The notes beneath the pieces are model-generated. The model saw nothing but the letters and a program-made list of their open reading frames with translations, had not been told where the DNA came from and ran no database searches. 64,000 nucleotides of DNA from CAVSNH01 sp963729275 (GTDB taxonomy: Bacteria; Actinomycetota; Acidimicrobiia; Acidimicrobiales; RAAP-2): assembly GCA_963729275.1 (NCBI GenBank), contig CAVSNH010000004.1:186001-250000 (forward strand), written 5' to 3'. The translations under genes were made by a program, and so were the position numbers. Positions within the stretch are counted from its first letter, which is position 1; every line of letters begins with the position of its first letter. Shown piece after piece: positions 32,923 to 41,567 of this stretch.

Positions 32923-34590
32923 CTAAGGGTAGTGGTCCGGCAAGTCGTTTTCGTACAGCACGGCGTCGTCAGGGCCGAGGTGTTGGCGGACCCAGGCCAC
33001 GGCGGCGTCGCGGTGACGGACGCAGCGCACCTGGAGGCCCGGCCGGTCGACCGAGCCGGCGCCGGCCAGCAGCGCCCGCCGATTGGTGCGCCCCACGACC
33101 AGCAAGTCGGTGGCCAGCTCGGCCACTGCCGCTCCGAAACGCCGGTTCTCCTCGAACTGGCGACCACCGAGCTCGACGAGGCCGGGTGTGACCACGGCCA
33201 GTCGAGGCGCGGATTCCTCGCCGGGGCCGGGTGCCGGCCCACCTGCCTCACCGCCGGTCACACCATCCACTGCTGCCACCAGGGTGTCCAAGGCCACCCC
33301 GGTCCCCGTCGGATTGGCGTTGTAGGTGTCGTCGACCACCATGACGCCCGACGGGGCCCGGGCCACCGAGAGCCGATGGTCGGCAACGTGGACGGCGGGG
33401 AGCCGTTCAATGATCGTCCGAGCGTCGAGGCCGAGCTCGAGGGCCACGGCGACCGCGCAGGCCAGGTTGGACGGCTGGACCCCGGTCGGCATGGCCACGT
33501 CCTTGGCCAGCGGCTCGCCGGACACGTACACCGACACGCACGGCGGTGGGCGAGTGCCGGTCCGCTCGACGCAGACGTCGGCGGCCCGATCGCCGATCGA
33601 GCAACGCACGACTCGGACACCCTGTGCCGCCGTCCGATCGGCCAGCGCGGCCAGGCGTCCGTCGTCCACCGGTAGAACGGCGACCCCCGCCGACCTCAGT
33701 ATCTCGGACTTGGCCTCGAGGATCCGCTCTTCGCTGCCGAACCGCTCGAGGTGGACCGGCCCCACTGCGGTGATCACGGCGATGTCGGGTGGGCACCACC
33801 GGCACAACTCGGCGATCTCCCCCACTCCGTAGGTGCCCATCTCGGCCACGAAGACCTCGGTGCCGTCGGCCAGATTCTCGTTGACGGCCCGAGCCAGCCC
33901 TGCTCGGTTGTTGAAGCTGGCCGGCGAGGCGACGAGCAGCCGGGAAGACCCGACCAGCTGGGCCACATGGTTCTTCGTCGATGTCTTGCCGAAGGATCCG
34001 GTGATGGCCACGACAGTGGGCCGAACCCGGGCCAGGCGGGTGGCGGCCAGCTGCACGTAGCGGTCGGCCAGTCGACGCTCTACCGGGGCCACCAGTGCCG
34101 CAGCCGTATCGACGAGGAGCGGCGTGAGAACGGCGGCGGACGCGGCCACAACCGGCGCCACGCCGATCAGCCAGCCGACCACCACGAGCGCCCCGGTCAG
34201 GACCACCCAGATCACCGCCAAGGTCCGCAGCCGACGTGTCCAGCGCAGTGGCGCGCTGCGTCCGCGGACGCCCAAGCCGAGGGGGGCCAATGTCACGGCC
34301 GCCGCGCTCACGACGGCGACGACCGGCCACCACCATGCGAGTACGGCCGCAGCGATGGCCACCGCACCGATGGCGCCGTCAGCCGGAGAGCCCAACCACC
34401 AACGACCGGCGAAACGAACCACGGAACCGGGCAGGTAGTGCTCGCGTTGGGCCACCCGCAACCAACGCGCCCCGGCCGCCACCGTCGACAACAGGCAGAG
34501 GCCCACCGCCACCCAGGCACCGGCGGTTCCGAACCGCTGGGCGTGGACGATGGCAGAAGGGTTGGCAGCGAGTGTCGCCGCTCCCCTCAC
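32923..34590 (-). CDS. murF: membrane-anchored MurF-like Mur ligase
   Basis: This is a 555-residue protein. The first ~190 residues hold four or five hydrophobic helices (AWVAVGLCLLSTVAAGARW, then two in AIGAVAIAAAVLAWWWPVV and LAVIWVVLTGALVVVGWL) in place of the usual soluble UDP-sugar-binding domain. The central Mur ligase domain starts at about 195 with the ATP loop AITGSFGKTSTKN and has AEMGTYGVGEIAEL and the ITAVGPVHLERFGS segment; the C-terminal domain has VVDDTYNANPTG. Adjacent ddl supports a MurF-type reaction adding D-Ala-D-Ala, but another amide ligation is possible. GTG overlaps the hydrolase stop as GTGA. Confidence 0.8.
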   Translation of the reverse strand: MRGAATLAANPSAIVHAQRFGTAGAWVAVGLCLLSTVAAGARWLRVAQREHYLPGSVVRFAGRWWLGSPADGAIGAVAIAAAVLAWWWPVVAVVSAAAVTLAPLGLGVRGRSAPLRWTRRLRTLAVIWVVLTGALVVVGWLIGVAPVVAASAAVLTPLLVDTAAALVAPVERRLADRYVQLAATRLARVRPTVVAITGSFGKTSTKNHVAQLVGSSRLLVASPASFNNRAGLARAVNENLADGTEVFVAEMGTYGVGEIAELCRWCPPDIAVITAVGPVHLERFGSEERILEAKSEILRSAGVAVLPVDDGRLAALADRTAAQGVRVVRCSIGDRAADVCVERTGTRPPPCVSVYVSGEPLAKDVAMPTGVQPSNLACAVAVALELGLDARTIIERLPAVHVADHRLSVARAPSGVMVVDDTYNANPTGTGVALDTLVAAVDGVTGGEAGGPAPGPGEESAPRLAVVTPGLVELGGRQFEENRRFGAAVAELATDLLVVGRTNRRALLAGAGSVDRPGLQVRCVRHRDAAVAWVRQHLGPDDAVLYENDLPDHYP

Positions 34591-35436
34591 CTGGGGCCGC
34601 CGGACGGCCGCCCGCCCGCCACGGGAGACGCCGGTGGGTCGATTGCCGTCGACGTGGGGACGGCGCCATCGGCTACCGGGTGCGCCCGAGAGGGGTCACC
34701 GACGATGAACCGGGCCAACGCCTCCGGTGCCTCGGTGGGCACAAGGTGCCCGATCCCGTCGAGCACGCGTGAGGGAGGCCGACGGGAGGAGCCCGACCGC
34801 CCGTTGGGCCACCTCGAGGGGGGTCTCGGCGTCGGCTTCCCCCCAGACGAGGTCGACGGGGCACGAGATGCCGGCCATCGCCTGGCCGTAGTCCTCATGG
34901 AGCACCCGCACGAACACCTCGCGCATCACGCCGGTCGCCGCCCGGTAGTCCGGCGAGCCGTGGCGCCGGCGGAGGGCTTCCATACGTCCGTCCCCGAGCA
35001 GTCCCAACCGGTGCAGGCGTCGCGCTGCTCGATAGGGAAGAGGAACCTGCGATCGCCGGTCGGCCCGGTCGAGCAGGGGAACGCCGGCGAGCACCATGCG
35101 CTCGACCCGGTTGGGCACGAGCCCTCCGAGATGGAGCGCGACACGACCACCGAACGAGTGTCCGATGACGGTCACCCGGTCGGCGAGCACCGAGTCCTCG
35201 AAGACGGCGGCCACGGCCTCGGCGTACTCGGGGCTCCCCCACGCTTCGGGTGGAGGTGGCGTGGCCCCGAACCCGCAGAGGTCGAGGCCGACGGCGGCCA
35301 CCGCCGGCCCTGCCGCCGCCAGCACCGGGTCGAAATCGGCGTGCGATCGGCCCCACCCGTGGAGGGCGAGCACGGTCGCCGGGCCAGAGCCCCAGGTGGC
35401 GCCGAACAGGCGGCCACCGGCGAACGACTTCAGCAC
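34587..35436 (-). pseudogene. alpha/beta hydrolase disrupted by a frameshift
   Basis: The frame starting at GTG 35436 encodes a normal alpha/beta hydrolase with VLALHGWGRSHADF, the nucleophile elbow GHSFGGRVAL and the acid strand DLVWGEADAETP. Near 34770-34785 it slips: the in-frame continuation is nonsense, while the next frame supplies the expected C-terminus with the catalytic His (VLDGIGHLVPTEAPEALARF) and stops at 34587, overlapping the murF start as GTGA. One extra base, perhaps in the CCTCCC stretch, would explain it. Either a recent mutation or a sequencing error. TAGGGT at 35443-35448 is its promoter. Confidence 0.75.
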
Positions 35437-35442
35437 CGACAC

Positions 35443-35458
35443 ACCCTACCGATAGCCT
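35443..35458. promoter_or_regulatory. divergent -10 boxes for hydrolase-murF-ddl and the helicase
   Basis: TAGGGT on the reverse strand (35448-35443) is 6 nt before GTG 35436; TAGCCT on the forward strand (35453-35458) is 8 nt before ATG 35467. The two boxes are 4 bp apart, so both transcripts start from one 16-bp segment. Confidence 0.5.
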
Positions 35459-35466
35459 CGGCGAAC

Positions 35467-37140
35467 ATGGAACCACTGCGGGGCGGGGCGGCGCCGCCGC
35501 CGTCGCCGCGCGCCGACCGCGAATTCGAGCTGGCCATGGCCCGACTCACCGATCCGCAGCGGGTCGCCGTGGAGCTCCCGTCCGTCCCCCTGTGCATCGT
35601 GGCCGGCGCCGGCTCGGGCAAGACCAGCGTGTTGACGCTGCGCGTGGCCCATCGCATTCGCCAAGGGTTGGCGGCCGCCGATCACACCGTGGTGGCCACC
35701 TTCACCCGGAAAGCGGCCGGCGAGCTCCGTGACCGCCTCCACTCCTATGGCGTCCCGGTCTCCACCGCGGGTCCGGGCCGGATCCCGACGGCCGGCGTGC
35801 GAGCCGGCACCGTCCATCAACTGGCCCTCACCCTCATCCGCCGCCATTGCCTCGACACCGGGGCCGAGCTGCCGACCGTCATCGACCACCGATCGGGAAT
35901 CCTCCGCCATCTGTGCGAAGACCCTGCCACCGCCGCCGTGCTGTCCGGCGAGATCGGATGGGCCAAGGCCCGAGGCCTCGGTCCTGGCGACTACGCATCC
36001 GCAGCCACGTCCGGTCGCCGACACATGCCCATTGACGCCGATGTCGTGGTCGAGGGATTCCGCTCCTACCAAGCCGCCCTGGCCCAGCGGCACGGCCTCG
36101 ACCTCGACGACCTATTGATCCGAGCAGCCGACCTGCTGACCGGTGACGAGGGCTTCGCCGAGCGCATGCGATGGCGATACCGTCACCTCTCCGTCGACGA
36201 GTTCCAGGACGTGAACCCCGCGCAATTCCGACTGATCCGGACCTTGCTCGGCGACACACGAGACCTCTGCGTGGTCGGTGATCCCCATCAGGCCATCTAC
36301 GGATGGAACGGTGCCGACCCATCGCTGCTTGACCGGTTGGGCGAGCTCCTCGGCCCGATCACCGTCCTCGAGCTGGCCGACAATCACCGCTCGACCCCCC
36401 AGATCGTGGCCATGGCCGACGCAGCCCTCGGTCACCATCGGCGCTACCAGTCCCATTCGCTCGTGGCCGACGGCCCGCAGCCGAACGTCGTGGCCTACGA
36501 CGACGAGTGGGAGGAAGCCGCGGGAGTGGCCGCCGCCCTCGTCGAGCGCCATGACGAGGGTGTGCCGTGGTCGGAACAGGCCGTGCTGGCCCGAACCCAC
36601 GACCAGCTTTCCACGATCGCCCGGACGCTCGAGCGATCGGGGATCCCCCACCGACGCACGCCGGCTCCCGAGGCACCGCCGACCCGGTCGGGGAGGAACG
36701 ACGGCAACGCCGTTCCCGACGCCAGGCCGGTGGACGACAAGGCGGGCAGCAACGAGATCCAAGTCGCCGATCGCATCCTCGACGCCGTCGAGCTCGCCAC
36801 CTTCCACCGAGCCAAGGGCGCCGAGTGGCTGGCGGTCTGCGTCACGGGCTTGGAGGAAGGGTTCGTGCCCATCGTCTATGCCATCGACGACGACGCCTGG
36901 GCCGAGGAGCGACGTCTGCTCTACGTGGCCCTCACCCGGGCCGGAAGATCCCTCGTCTGCTCTTGGTCGCGTCGACGCACGACGGCCAACGGTCGAGTGG
37001 TCGAGCGCCAGCCGTCACCTTGGTTGAATGGAACGCTCGCCGCGCCGATGGCCATGGGCGACAAAGGTGGACGGCCGGGGGTGGACCCGGTCGCCAGTCG
37101 TTTTGCCGGCCTGCGAGCCGAGCTGCACGGAAACCGCTGA
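35467..37140 (+). CDS. compact UvrD/Rep-type SF1A helicase
   Basis: This is a 557-residue ATP-dependent 3'-5' DNA helicase of the UvrD family. Motifs: Q-motif LTDPQRVAVEL, Walker A IVAGAGSGKTSVLTL, TFTRKAAGELRDRL, DEFQDVNPAQFRLI (Walker B), VVGDPHQAIYGWNGAD, VLARTHDQLSTIARTL, TFHRAKGAEWLAV (motif V) and LLYVALTRAG (motif VI). Between motif IV (about residue 390) and motif V (about 440) only some 65 residues remain, so the 2B subdomain that regulates unwinding is essentially missing. It resembles mycobacterial UvrD2 in motif V-VI but lacks an HRDC domain. Start ATG 35467 follows a TAGCCT box. Confidence 0.87.
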   Translation: MEPLRGGAAPPPSPRADREFELAMARLTDPQRVAVELPSVPLCIVAGAGSGKTSVLTLRVAHRIRQGLAAADHTVVATFTRKAAGELRDRLHSYGVPVSTAGPGRIPTAGVRAGTVHQLALTLIRRHCLDTGAELPTVIDHRSGILRHLCEDPATAAVLSGEIGWAKARGLGPGDYASAATSGRRHMPIDADVVVEGFRSYQAALAQRHGLDLDDLLIRAADLLTGDEGFAERMRWRYRHLSVDEFQDVNPAQFRLIRTLLGDTRDLCVVGDPHQAIYGWNGADPSLLDRLGELLGPITVLELADNHRSTPQIVAMADAALGHHRRYQSHSLVADGPQPNVVAYDDEWEEAAGVAAALVERHDEGVPWSEQAVLARTHDQLSTIARTLERSGIPHRRTPAPEAPPTRSGRNDGNAVPDARPVDDKAGSNEIQVADRILDAVELATFHRAKGAEWLAVCVTGLEEGFVPIVYAIDDDAWAEERRLLYVALTRAGRSLVCSWSRRRTTANGRVVERQPSPWLNGTLAAPMAMGDKGGRPGVDPVASRFAGLRAELHGNR

Positions 37141-37174
37141 CGCGGCGGCGCTACCGTCGCCGGCGTGAGGTGAG

Positions 37175-37966
37175 TCAGGGCACCTCGGTGTCGACGAAGA
37201 GCGGGGCGTGGTCGGACGGCTTCGAGCCCTTGCGAGCGTTGCGGTCGATGAGCGCATACGTCGCCCGGGCGGCCAGCACCTCGGTAAGGAGCACCAGGTC
37301 GATGCGCATCCCCTGGTGTTTGTGGAAGTTGCCGGCCCGGTAGTCCCACCACGTAAACAGCCCGTCGTCGGGGTACAGGTGACGGAAGACGTCGACCAAA
37401 CCCCACTCCTCCAAGTGGGCGAGCGCTTCCCGCTCGGCTGCACTCACGTGGGTGGAGCCCACGAAGGCGGCCGGGTCCCACACGTCTCGATCCTCGGGCG
37501 CCACGTTGAAGTCGCCGCAGACGGCGACCGGCTTCTCCGGGTCGGCCGTCTCCTCCAGCATGGTCCGGAGCCGACCCAGCCACTCCAGCTTGGCCATGTA
37601 GTACTCACTGTCGAGGCTGCGCCCGTTGGGGACGTAGACGGAGTGCACGCGCACGCCCCCACAGTCGGCGGCGATGAGGCGGCTCCCTTGTTCATCGAGG
37701 TCGGTTCCGAGCCCGGTCGACACCTCGGAGAGTCCGATCCGGCTCACGATGGCCACTCCGTTCCAGCGCCCGTCGCCGTGGTGGGCCGACTCGTAACCGA
37801 GACCGTCGAAGGTGGCGGTCGGGAAGGTGGCGTCCGACTGCTTCGTCTCCTGCAGACACAGGACGTCGGGCTGGGCGTAGCCGACCCACTCCTCCACGCG
37901 GGGAAGCCGAGCCGTGAGGGAGTTCACGTTCCAGGTGGCGAGGCGCAACCGGGTCGAGCCGCTCAT
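37175..37966 (-). CDS. xthA: exodeoxyribonuclease III / AP endonuclease
   Basis: This is a 263-residue Mg2+-dependent nuclease of base-excision repair. The fold-defining motifs are LATWNVNSLTARL, LCLQETK (metal Glu), GDFNVAPEDRDV (Asp/Asn), the LVDVFR region and the C-terminal KPSDHAPL with the catalytic His. The ATG overlaps the fabZ stop by 4 nt. It is convergent with the helicase gene, 34 nt apart, with a weak 5-bp hairpin (37146-37162) between them. Confidence 0.94.
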   Translation of the reverse strand: MSGSTRLRLATWNVNSLTARLPRVEEWVGYAQPDVLCLQETKQSDATFPTATFDGLGYESAHHGDGRWNGVAIVSRIGLSEVSTGLGTDLDEQGSRLIAADCGGVRVHSVYVPNGRSLDSEYYMAKLEWLGRLRTMLEETADPEKPVAVCGDFNVAPEDRDVWDPAAFVGSTHVSAAEREALAHLEEWGLVDVFRHLYPDDGLFTWWDYRAGNFHKHQGMRIDLVLLTEVLAARATYALIDRNARKGSKPSDHAPLFVDTEVP

Positions 37967-38397
37967 GCCGGCGGGGCAAGGACGTTGTCGACCAGCACGA
38001 AGAGAAGTTCAGCCTGGCAGGCGAGCGACCCGTCGACCGTCGCCCGTCCCATCCCGGTCCCGGCCCGGGCCGACATCCGACCCAAGTGGACCTCGAGCTC
38101 GAGCAGGTCGCCGGGAACCACCTGTCGGCGGAACCGTGCCTTCTCGATGCCGCCGAAGAGAGGGAGCCGTCCGGCATAGCGCGGGTCGGCGAGCACGGCC
38201 ACGCCACCCAGCTGGGCCAGAGCCTCGACCATGAGGACACCGGGAAGGATCGGGTGACCGGGGAAGTGACCGGCGAAGAAGTCCTCGTCGCCCGTCAGTT
38301 GCCAGGCTCCGGTCGCCGACTCGCCGGGCACAAGCGACCGGATCTCGGTGACGAAGAGGAACGGCGGCCGGTGGGCAAGGTAGTCCTCAGCGCGCAC
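37963..38397 (-). CDS. fabZ: 3-hydroxyacyl-ACP dehydratase, FabZ/FabA type
   Basis: This is a 144-residue hotdog-fold dehydratase. The catalytic His lies in FFAGHFPGHPILPGVL and the Glu in MVEALAQLGG; RYAGRLPLFGGIEKARFRRQVVPGD is the standard following segment. It would act in fatty acid elongation, consistent with PlsX and FakA elsewhere in the window. GTG 38397 is preceded at 7 nt by TAACCT (38405-38410), indicating a leaderless fabZ-xthA transcript. Confidence 0.9.
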   Translation of the reverse strand: MRAEDYLAHRPPFLFVTEIRSLVPGESATGAWQLTGDEDFFAGHFPGHPILPGVLMVEALAQLGGVAVLADPRYAGRLPLFGGIEKARFRRQVVPGDLLELEVHLGRMSARAGTGMGRATVDGSLACQAELLFVLVDNVLAPPA

Positions 38398-38404
38398 GGA
38401 GCGG

Positions 38405-38410
38405 AGGTTA
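38405..38410 (-). promoter_or_regulatory. -10 box of fabZ-xthA
   Basis: TAACCT on the reverse strand, 7 nt before GTG 38397; probable leaderless start. Confidence 0.5.
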
Positions 38411-38540
38411 CCGGCCGGCCAACCGTTGGGAGCAGCCTGCGTGCCGGCCTGCGTGCCGGCGGCCGGCGGGGCTGCACCGGCAAGGCTGCGCCGACGTCAG
38501 GCTGTGCCGACGTCAGGGAGCGCAGGTGGTTGCTCGAAGG

Positions 38541-39839
38541 TCAGCCAGCCAGAGCGAGCTCGGCCCGTCGGCGAGCGGCATCCAGCGATACGAGGACGAA
38601 TCGGCGGGTCTCGCCCCTGGCCAGGACCTGACGGGCACGCTGTGGCGGCGGATCGCCCAGCCCACGCAGCGGCACGTGGCATTGCATCCCGTCCACGTCG
38701 ATCTGCGCCCCGTGCGAGGTGAAGGCGGCGACCGTCCCCTCCATCGTGCTGCCCACTGGGTGGTCGGCGACGAAGTTGAGGAAGGTGACCGGATCGTTAC
38801 CGGCGGCGGGACGCGGCTCGGAGCGGCCGGAGCTCGCCTGTGCGTCGGCTACCTTCCCCTTGCGGGGCTGGGCACCCTCAACCTTCTTGGTCATCGAGGC
38901 CTTCGTGGCTTTCGATGTCGGCGCCGCCTTCGCCTTCGTGGCCTTGGTCGATGTAGTCGCCTTGGTGGACTTCGTCGCTCTCGTTGACTTCGTCGCTTTG
39001 GCCGTCTTCGCCGCCTTCGGAGCCTTCGCCGCCCTCGCAGCCTTCTCGCCCTTGGTCGCCTTCGAGCCAGCTGTTGCCTTCGCGCCCTTTGTCGCCTTCG
39101 AGCCGGCAGCCTGCTTCGAGGTGGCCGCATCGGAGCGAAGGCCGGACGAACTGCGGGGATTGGCCACCTTCAGCGCGCTCTTGGCCGCCACCGAGGGGCC
39201 AGCCTTGGCCGCCCGGCCAGTCCGCGTCTTTCGGGCTGTGCCTGACTCTTCCGCCAGGGGTGTCGGCAGCGCCACCACGTCCGCCTCGTCGGCCAGACCC
39301 CCCTCGTCGAGGCCTCCCCGCTTGGATCGCGCCGTGACCGACCGGCTCCGAGGCCCCCGCACCGGCGTGCGAGGGGTGAAGACCCATCCGACCCCCGGGA
39401 CCGGCTTCCCGCCCATGAGGCGGCCGGGGTCGAACAACCAGGGCCGTTCGGCATGGAATTCCTGGAAGGAGTCGTTGGACAGCACGATGGCGTCGGACTT
39501 CTCGGCGATGCGAAGGATGAACCCGTCGCCTCGCCCGATGGCGCCGGCCGGGGGCGTGAGCATCTCGCCGTGCTCCAGCGCCTGCTCGTAGGCGGCCTGT
39601 TCCGAAGGGTCGATCCGGTGGCCGAAGGTGGCATCGACGATGACCGTCACGTCTCCGGTCGTGAAGCCCGGGTACTCCTCGAGAAACGTCCGGATGGCGT
39701 CGTCGAGCTGGGCCAGGCTGGGGGCTGTCCGACCTTCAGTGGCGATGTTGGAACCGTCCACCACCACCCGGCGGCGCTTCGACGTCGTGGCGATCATCTG
39801 CGCCCCAGTCAACCATCCAGCCAGCGGCATCCGGGTCAT
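38541..39839 (-). CDS. NYN nuclease domain + H1-like basic linker + S1 domain
   Basis: This is a 432-residue three-part protein. Residues about 22-165 are an NYN/Zc3h12a-type ribonuclease domain: RVVVDGSNIATEGR, DVTVIVDATFG and IVLSNDSFQEF carry the acidic metal-binding residues. Residues about 170-350 are low-complexity Lys/Ala/Thr (KATKGAKATAGSKATKG), like eukaryotic histone H1 tails. The last ~75 residues resemble an S1 RNA-binding barrel (VGSTMEGTVAAFTSHGAQI and CHVPLRGL). It is probably an RNA-degrading or processing enzyme bound to structured RNA. Start ATG 39839 has AGGGG just upstream; ATG 39797 is a shorter alternative. Confidence 0.75.
   Translation of the reverse strand: MTRMPLAGWLTGAQMIATTSKRRRVVVDGSNIATEGRTAPSLAQLDDAIRTFLEEYPGFTTGDVTVIVDATFGHRIDPSEQAAYEQALEHGEMLTPPAGAIGRGDGFILRIAEKSDAIVLSNDSFQEFHAERPWLFDPGRLMGGKPVPGVGWVFTPRTPVRGPRSRSVTARSKRGGLDEGGLADEADVVALPTPLAEESGTARKTRTGRAAKAGPSVAAKSALKVANPRSSSGLRSDAATSKQAAGSKATKGAKATAGSKATKGEKAARAAKAPKAAKTAKATKSTRATKSTKATTSTKATKAKAAPTSKATKASMTKKVEGAQPRKGKVADAQASSGRSEPRPAAGNDPVTFLNFVADHPVGSTMEGTVAAFTSHGAQIDVDGMQCHVPLRGLGDPPPQRARQVLARGETRRFVLVSLDAARRRAELALAG
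38895..39115. repeat. degenerate coding repeat for Lys/Ala/Thr linker
   Basis: Imperfect 9- to 15-bp repeats built on CTTCGTGGCC and CTTGGTCGCC encode the alternating KAT/KAA triplets in the NYN protein. The strongly biased composition also creates long spurious frames on both strands. Confidence 0.6.
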
Positions 39840-39948
39840 AGCCCCTCACCATCGTGTCGGCGAGGCCGCCGTCTCCGGCCGGCTCGGCATCGGGGAGGCC
39901 GGCCGATTCCGCCCTTCCTGCCTACCCGGACGGGCAGGCCCGGCACCG

Positions 39949-39954
39949 TAGGAT
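39949..39954 (+). promoter_or_regulatory. -10 box of the M20 peptidase gene
   Basis: TAGGAT followed by exactly 6 nt and GTG 39961; probable leaderless transcript. Confidence 0.55.
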
Positions 39955-39960
39955 GACGTC

Positions 39961-41307
39961 GTGGTCTCGGAGACGGCTCGGTTGCAAGAGGTGACCGAAC
40001 TGTTGCAACAGCTCATCCGCAACGCCTGCGTCAACGACGGCAGCCGGGGATCGGGTCAAGAAATCCGGAGCGCCGACCTGCTCGCCACCTACCTCGAGGG
40101 CTCGGGCGCGGACATCGAGCTCTACGAGCCCGCTCCTGGGCGGGCTTCACTGGTGGCCAAGCTCGACGGCTCGGACCCCTCGGCTCCGTCCCTCACCCTC
40201 CTCGGTCACACCGACGTCGTCCCGGCCAACCCGGACGACTGGCAACGCGACCCGTTCGCCGGCGAGCTCGTCGACGGGGTTGTCTGGGGCCGTGGCGCCA
40301 TCGACATGCTGGACCTGACGGCCACCATGGCCACCGCCTTCCGCCACTTGGCCACTTCCGGATTCCGCCCGAGCGGCGGGCTCACCTACATCGCCGTGGC
40401 CGACGAGGAGGCGCTCAGCACCTATGGGGCCAAGTGGCTGTGCCGGAACAAGGCGGACGAGATCGGCACCGACTACCTGATCACCGAGTCGGGCGGCTTT
40501 CCCATGGCCGGCACCGACGGGTACTTGCGCCTGCCCGTCATCACCGGCGAGAAGGGCGTGTTCTGGTGCACGCTCACCGTGCGGGGCACGCCCGGCCATG
40601 GTTCACAGCCCCTCCGAACCGATAACGCGCTGGTCAAGGCGGCCGAGGTCGTGCGCCGTATCGACGAGTACCGCCCCCAGGCCCAACTGCACGAGGGTTG
40701 GACGCGGTTCATCGCCGGCCTCGGCCTTCCCGAGGAGGTGGCCGATCCGCTGCTCGACCCGGCCCGCATCGACCAGTACTGCGAGGAGCTGCCGCTGCTC
40801 GGACTGGCCCGCCAAGCCCACGCCTGCACCCACACCACTATGGCCCCGACCATCATCCACGGGGGCACCAAGACGAACGTGATCCCCGACCGGGTCCAAC
40901 TCGACGTCGACATCCGGGCCCTGCCGGGGTGGGACACCGCCGACGTCCGGGACATGCTCGACGACGCCCTCGACGACATGGCCGACGACGTCGAGGTTGA
41001 GTTCCGGTCGGAGGAGGAGGCCTCCACCTCCCCCGTCGACACGCCCCTGTGGGACGCGCTGCGCCGGGCCAGCCAGCAGTTCTACCCCGGGGCGCTCACC
41101 ATCCCATTCCTCACCACCGGAGCCACGGACGCCCGCTATGCCCGGACCCTGGGCTCCGTGGCCTACGGGTTCGGCCTCCACAGCCAAGCCATCGACTTCG
41201 AGCAGTACGGGGCAATGTTCCACGGCATCGACGAGCGGGTGGACCTCGAGTCCTTGCGCCTCTCGACCGAGATGTGGATGGTCCTGGCCAGGGACTTCCT
41301 GGGCTGA
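39961..41307 (+). CDS. M20/M25/M40 family metallopeptidase
   Basis: This is a 448-residue dizinc hydrolase of the ArgE/DapE/carboxypeptidase G2 type. Metal and catalytic residues: LTLLGHTDVVPAN (His, catalytic Asp), WGRGAIDMLD (bridging Asp), AVADEEALS (catalytic Glu and metal Glu), and the dimerisation domain starting GEKGVFWCTLTVRGTPGHGS. The C-terminal metal His is in FGLHSQAIDFEQYG. The neighbourhood does not reveal the substrate; a dipeptidase or N-acyl amino acid hydrolase is most likely. Confidence 0.9.
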   Translation: MVSETARLQEVTELLQQLIRNACVNDGSRGSGQEIRSADLLATYLEGSGADIELYEPAPGRASLVAKLDGSDPSAPSLTLLGHTDVVPANPDDWQRDPFAGELVDGVVWGRGAIDMLDLTATMATAFRHLATSGFRPSGGLTYIAVADEEALSTYGAKWLCRNKADEIGTDYLITESGGFPMAGTDGYLRLPVITGEKGVFWCTLTVRGTPGHGSQPLRTDNALVKAAEVVRRIDEYRPQAQLHEGWTRFIAGLGLPEEVADPLLDPARIDQYCEELPLLGLARQAHACTHTTMAPTIIHGGTKTNVIPDRVQLDVDIRALPGWDTADVRDMLDDALDDMADDVEVEFRSEEEASTSPVDTPLWDALRRASQQFYPGALTIPFLTTGATDARYARTLGSVAYGFGLHSQAIDFEQYGAMFHGIDERVDLESLRLSTEMWMVLARDFLG

Positions 41308-41567
41308 CCCTCCGCTCGGACGCCTCATCAGGCACTGGCTTACTTGTCACGCTCGGATCCGACCAGGAGTTGTCCACAGGCTTGCCGCAAGATGGGGTTG
41401 CGGGAATAGCTTGGGGAGAGATAAGGCCCGTCGAGCTGCTGCCGGTTTCCCGCCAAGACTGATGCCGTTAGCTCCGGGCCTTGTTCGCGCTCACGTGGAG
41501 CGATCGGGCACCGAGATACGGCGTCTGCCCGATGTGGGCGGGTGCCTTAGGGGCGCAGCATGGACTC
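41308..41567. other. 260-nt intergenic region
   Basis: Holds a single 9-mer TTGTCCACA (41370-41378) identical to the high-GC DnaA box consensus, and a TAGCTT box near 41405, but no repeat array, RNA gene or convincing hairpin was seen. Confidence 0.4.

Noticed and set aside
33751..35466. 1129-residue version of the UvrD-like helicase
   Set aside because: The first 572 codons run antisense to the murF and hydrolase genes and have no helicase features; ATG 35467 gives the normal start.
41370..41378. Perfect DnaA-box 9-mer TTGTCCACA, possible replication origin
   Set aside because: Only one copy, no AT-rich unwinding region and no dnaA or dnaN nearby; one chance match is expected in a window of this size.
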